A stretch of DNA of 64,000 nt, taken from Adineta ricciae. Taxonomy: Eukaryota > Rotifera > Eurotatoria > Adinetida > Adinetidae. Numbering within the stretch: the first letter of the stretch is position 1; every line of letters starts with the position of its first letter. The DNA lies in the NCBI GenBank assembly GCA_905250025.1, contig CAJNOJ010000281.1:66985-130984 (forward strand), read 5' to 3'. Below, one piece after another: positions 60,701-64,000 of this stretch. The position numbers and the translations under genes are program-made. Under the pieces are notes generated by a model. It did no database searches and had not been told where the DNA came from. It saw nothing but the letters and a program-made list of their open reading frames with translations.

Positions 60701-62483
60701 AATTTGATCACAAAGAACATATGGATTGTAACATGGCCAGAACTGGCATTGATAAGAATCTTTGTAATTGTAGGAATACAATCTCTGTGCTGCATTACCA
60801 AGACAAAAATGTGAATAAGGTGTAGTCTTATTAAAATCACCTTCGTAATAAATCTCTTCATCTTTTCTATCAGAACAATCGCGAAAACCATTACCAATGG
60901 CAACTGGTGATAAACATTTCTCATATTCCTTGAAACACTGAAATCGACGAGAATCATTTAATGAACAAGATAGAAATTCTTCGTCTTCATTGAAATAACA
61001 ATCTTGATGACCATCTTGAACACGGTGATATGAAATACATTTTAATGATTTATTACAATGAAACTCATTTGAACTGTTACATGATAAATCAATACCTTTA
61101 GTTAAACATTGAACAGCAATCTTTTTCAAATGATATATTAGATTATCTAAATTATATATTGAACTATGTTCTTTTATAATCGATATATCAGTACAAGTTA
61201 AGTTATTAATCATGGTAATATTCATTATTATATTTGTTAATATCGGACATTTTTTAACGTTAAAACATAATAAAACAGGTTGAATGTAACTTTCAGATTT
61301 ATTAACTGAATGATTAGTAAAATAGATAAATTGAAAACCAGACATAATTGGTTTTTCAGGAAAAGCTAACCATTGAGATGAACATTTATCTTTAAAAGAT
61401 TCACAAATTTCAATTGGTCCACCAACTAATTAAATGATATAGAAAGAAATAGAAATATAATATAAAAACATTATACTTGCTTGTATTAAAATCGGAATGA
61501 ATTTGACAATCAAATGTATTTCGACAATTTTCATCTTCAATATAATTAAGTGATTTGAATAATTGTTCATATATTTGTTTATTTCGATTATTTCGACAAA
61601 GACTTCGAATATCGATTCCATATGCATAATTATTATATTGACCATCTCCACATATAAATTTTTGAGGATATCGTGCAGTTCGTTCTTCACATCGAAATAT
61701 TGGAAAACTAACACAATCCGTATTATATTGAGTTGGTAAACCAAGACCTGGATTTTGGAAAACATCACGTTCATCACTTCCATCTAAACAATCAGTATTA
61801 GTTGGACCTTCTAATACAAATTCTAAAGGAATACATTGACCATTATGACAACGATATTCATTTTCATTACATTCATTAGATTCTAATTCTTCACAAAATT
61901 TTTCATCTTCACCATTTGGACAATCAAATTTCTGATCACAAATCTCTCTCCAATCTAAACAAAATGGCCATAATTCTTGATTACAATTGTCAATGAAACG
62001 ATAACATGTTCCATTAGTTAATAATGTATCTGAATTATAACGTCCTTCAAAAGTTTTATAAACAATTTCATTAAAAGTCATTGAATGATCGCATGGAAAT
62101 GTATATTGGCATTCTTTACCAAACCATCCTGATGAACAATTTAATATCATACTTTCATTTTTATTCATTTCATATTCTTCTGCAATATCAATTGGTATTG
62201 ACCAATTTAATAAATCGTTTCCATTTATATTCAATTCTTTTGGATTAATTTTTACATCTTTCGAATATTCTTCCTCAATTTCATAATCTGGTCGTCGACA
62301 GTACGGAATTAAATAATAATTACGAATGTAAGGTACTTTTGCCCCCCATTCTTCATCCATATCCCAAACAGTATAGAAACAATCATAAGATAAACGATTT
62401 TCATCATTTGTATGATACATTATATAATGAGAATCGATAAGATAATAGAAATTTAGAAATATGAATACATGTACAAAATACAT
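57779..62483 (-). CDS. LDLa/EGF-repeat seven-transmembrane receptor, 1,549 aa, with a GC-AG intron
   Basis: Exons 62483-61481 and 61425-57779. The 55-nt intron begins GCAAGT and ends TTTAATTAG; only this GC donor keeps the frame (ACA A|TT GGT GGA). It starts with a signal peptide (MYFVHVFIFLNFYYL). LDL-receptor class A modules are visible (CDQKFDCPNGEDEKF, CHNGQCIPLEF ... DCLDGSDE, and more in exon 2 such as CDQIWDCPNGIDEL). EGF-like modules follow (CLCPPSYFGSQC, CEKGYSGRFC, CPLNRFGSKC, CHCNEQYFGKHC). Residues about 1246-1530 hold seven membrane segments, with WIIACVAIERAINTM after TM3 (an ERA motif) and FYIIGYYISFIPPILTF near TM7. A large ectodomain receptor at the plasma membrane; ligand unknown. 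Confidence 0.88.
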
Positions 62484-62958
62484 TGTTAGAAAATGGCAAT
62501 CTTCATACTTTTTTTCTTATATAGATTTTAGTAATTATAAAACATATTTTATGAAGAAAATAAAAGCGGATATATGAGCAGATGTTTATGTAATTAAATC
62601 ACATTTCCTGATTATAATGTAGAACATGTTGAGTTTTATCAAAATCACAGAATTCAAACATTTGTTATTCACTTTTCAAGTTTTTACTTCTTTTCAAAGA
62701 AAACGTGACTTTCATGACATGGTTCAATAAATTTTAGTTTAGATAGTTGGGAATGATTTTAAACATAAGCAACGCTCGTCGGGTGATCGGTGTGAAGCTA
62801 GCACCACGAAACTAAGGATTTTCTGAAAATGAATTCCCGTTGATAGAACCTACTCTATTCGATGCAGAATTTAATTCTGAATCGCATGGTGACATTTTAA
62901 TTCATGGGAAAACGTTCGGTATGGAGCTCACCTTGATTCTTATTTTTTCGCATATATA
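62484..62958. other. Intergenic, nothing recognised
   Basis: Spacer between the receptor's start and the pogo-like element. No coding signal accepted. Confidence 0.4.
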
Positions 62959-64000
62959 CAGTGAAACCTCTCTATAGTGGACACCATTTGGACTGAAGCA
63001 AAGTGTTCACTATACAGAGGTGTCCGCTTTATAGAGGTGTAGCTGTTTTGCAAAATCAATATACATATATGAATGAAATCGATGTACTTCTGTATTACTA
63101 CATAACTTTTCAAGAAAAAACGATAAATTAGAGCATTTATTACTATGTTTTATTGTTTCATTGAGAATAAGCGTAAGCGCTAACAAGAAAAGATAAATAA
63201 ATAAATATAAAAACTCAACAAGAAGAGAAATAATCTTTAATAGAACTTTGTTTAATTGCTTTTGAATCGAGGTATACATCAATTAATTGTGATTCCAGTT
63301 CGTATAAAGCATTGTGCAACTGAGGCTGTTCGTGTATTGCATAAAGATGAATTGTTTTCACCATTCCTAAGATTTCCGCTATATTGGGTGACTTTTTAGT
63401 AACACTTGTTTCGTCTTCTTCTTGTTCGTTCTCATCTCCTTGAGAAATTTCAATCAGCTCCTTCAAATGTACGTCGTCATCCCATTCATTGAAAGCAGGA
63501 ATCGATGAATCAATATCAACAAATTCAGCAGCTGTTAGCTGTTGACCACCAATTCGAACATGAGCTAGCAAAGCTTCAAGCTGTTCAAGTGAATCACCAT
63601 GATTGACTAGTTGCACATTTGTTTGATCAGCAATATCAATATCAATATCGATTGTTGATAAAGACGTTAGTGACGAATCAATAAAACCAGCAGCTCGAAA
63701 TCCACCTTGAATTGTGACATTCGTTACTGCTTTCCATGCTAAATCGATCCATTTAATTGCCTCTAAAACACTAATAGAAACTTGATCGATAGTTAGAGCG
63801 GTAGTACATTGAGAAATGATATGTCTGGCTAATTTTTGTCGGTAATAACATTTGAATGATTTTATAACACATCGATCTAACGGTTGACATTTGGAAGTAG
63901 TGTTTGGTGGAAAAAAGACTAATTTGATATTAGAAAAAGTTTCATCAACCATATGGCAAGGTGCATTGTCCAAAAATAGAATAATCTTACGAGCATTTCT
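62959..64000 (-). mobile_element. pogo/Tigger-like DNA transposon, runs off the window
   Basis: The end begins CAGTGAAACCTCTCTATAGT, preceded by TA (62957-62958), the usual target of this superfamily. The subterminal part (62975-63045) repeats the motif in both orientations (CACTATACAGAGG, CTTTATAGAGG). The transposase gene lies inside, pointing toward this end. The other terminus is beyond 64000. Confidence 0.82.
63215..64000 (-). CDS. DDE transposase of pogo/Tigger type, C-terminal part
   Basis: The frame is open from the window edge to the stop at 63215 (262 codons). It holds the second catalytic Asp in ILFLDNAPCH, then FFPPNTTSKCQPLDRCVIKSF, the hallmark of Tigger/jerky transposases, followed by KCYYRQKLARHI. 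The C-terminus is acidic. No stop or frameshift in the visible part, so it may be functional. The N-terminal HTH DNA-binding domain and first Asp are outside the window. Confidence 0.85.
   Translation of the reverse strand, partial: RNARKIILFLDNAPCHMVDETFSNIKLVFFPPNTTSKCQPLDRCVIKSFKCYYRQKLARHIISQCTTALTIDQVSISVLEAIKWIDLAWKAVTNVTIQGGFRAAGFIDSSLTSLSTIDIDIDIADQTNVQLVNHGDSLEQLEALLAHVRIGGQQLTAAEFVDIDSSIPAFNEWDDDVHLKELIEISQGDENEQEEDETSVTKKSPNIAEILGMVKTIHLYAIHEQPQLHNALYELESQLIDVYLDSKAIKQSSIKDYFSSC

Noticed and set aside
1-64000. CRISPR arrays, operons, ribosome binding sites, bacterial terminators
   Set aside because: The window is eukaryotic (spliced genes, GPCRs, short introns); no spaced identical repeats of CRISPR type were seen.

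Overview
This is an AT-rich nuclear segment from an animal and looks like a bdelloid rotifer (Adineta/Rotaria type). The evidence is: very short GT-AG introns (about 50-65 nt) in most genes; several paralogues of membrane-anchored NHL-repeat proteins and of ADP-ribosyltransferase/tetratricopeptide (ART-TPR) proteins; orphan rhodopsin-like and LDLa/EGF receptors; F-box/LRR proteins; many dead gene fragments and diverse transposons. A degenerate C-rich tract near 37.4 kb resembles the bdelloid telomeric repeat TGTGGG. Species assignment is inference.

Layout. 0-8.2 kb: decayed FSP1/AIF-like oxidoreductase, a rhodopsin-like GPCR (two exons, minus), a ubiquitin-fold fragment, a secreted DKNYY-repeat protein, an F-box stub, and an endonuclease/exonuclease/phosphatase (EEP) gene with an unusually long intron. 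8.8-12.1 kb: an apparently complete hAT-type transposon with an open five-exon 846-aa transposase gene and about 28-bp inverted termini. 12.8-17.6 kb: U-box/protein-kinase gene, bracketed by two copies of the same dead ART-TPR fragment and a dead FAD monooxygenase. 17.6-28.5 kb: four two-exon genes, each a short transmembrane exon plus an NHL beta-propeller exon, with an ART-TPR gene among them that carries a probably spurious 100-N gap. 30.5-35.4 kb: beta-propeller gene with one in-frame stop, F-box/LRR gene, second GPCR. 38.1-47.7 kb: one uninterrupted 3,209-aa reading frame joining a large GTPase, a very long helical region, a SecA-like ATPase and a VWA domain; this is the most remarkable object in the window. 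48.7-49.5 kb: exonuclease-like retroelement remnant. 49.8-50.75 kb: long-inverted-repeat element. 51.2-54.2 kb: intact ART-TPR gene. 54.85-57.5 kb: foldback-type element with about 640-bp inverted arms built of repeated units, enclosing a broken Env-like fragment that is itself split by a 161-bp MITE with a perfect 8-bp target duplication. 57.8-62.5 kb: 1,549-aa LDLa/EGF/7TM receptor with a GC-AG intron. 62.96 kb to the end: pogo/Tigger-like transposon running off the window.

How the parts fit: the host genes fall into sensing (two GPCRs, LDLa/EGF 7TM receptor, TM-NHL proteins) and signalling or modification (U-box kinase, ART-TPR, F-box). The giant GTPase-SecA-VWA protein has no obvious partner beside it. 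Mobile elements and dead fragments fill much of the rest. Coordinates of spliced genes come from reading frames and splice motifs only; nothing was searched against a database.
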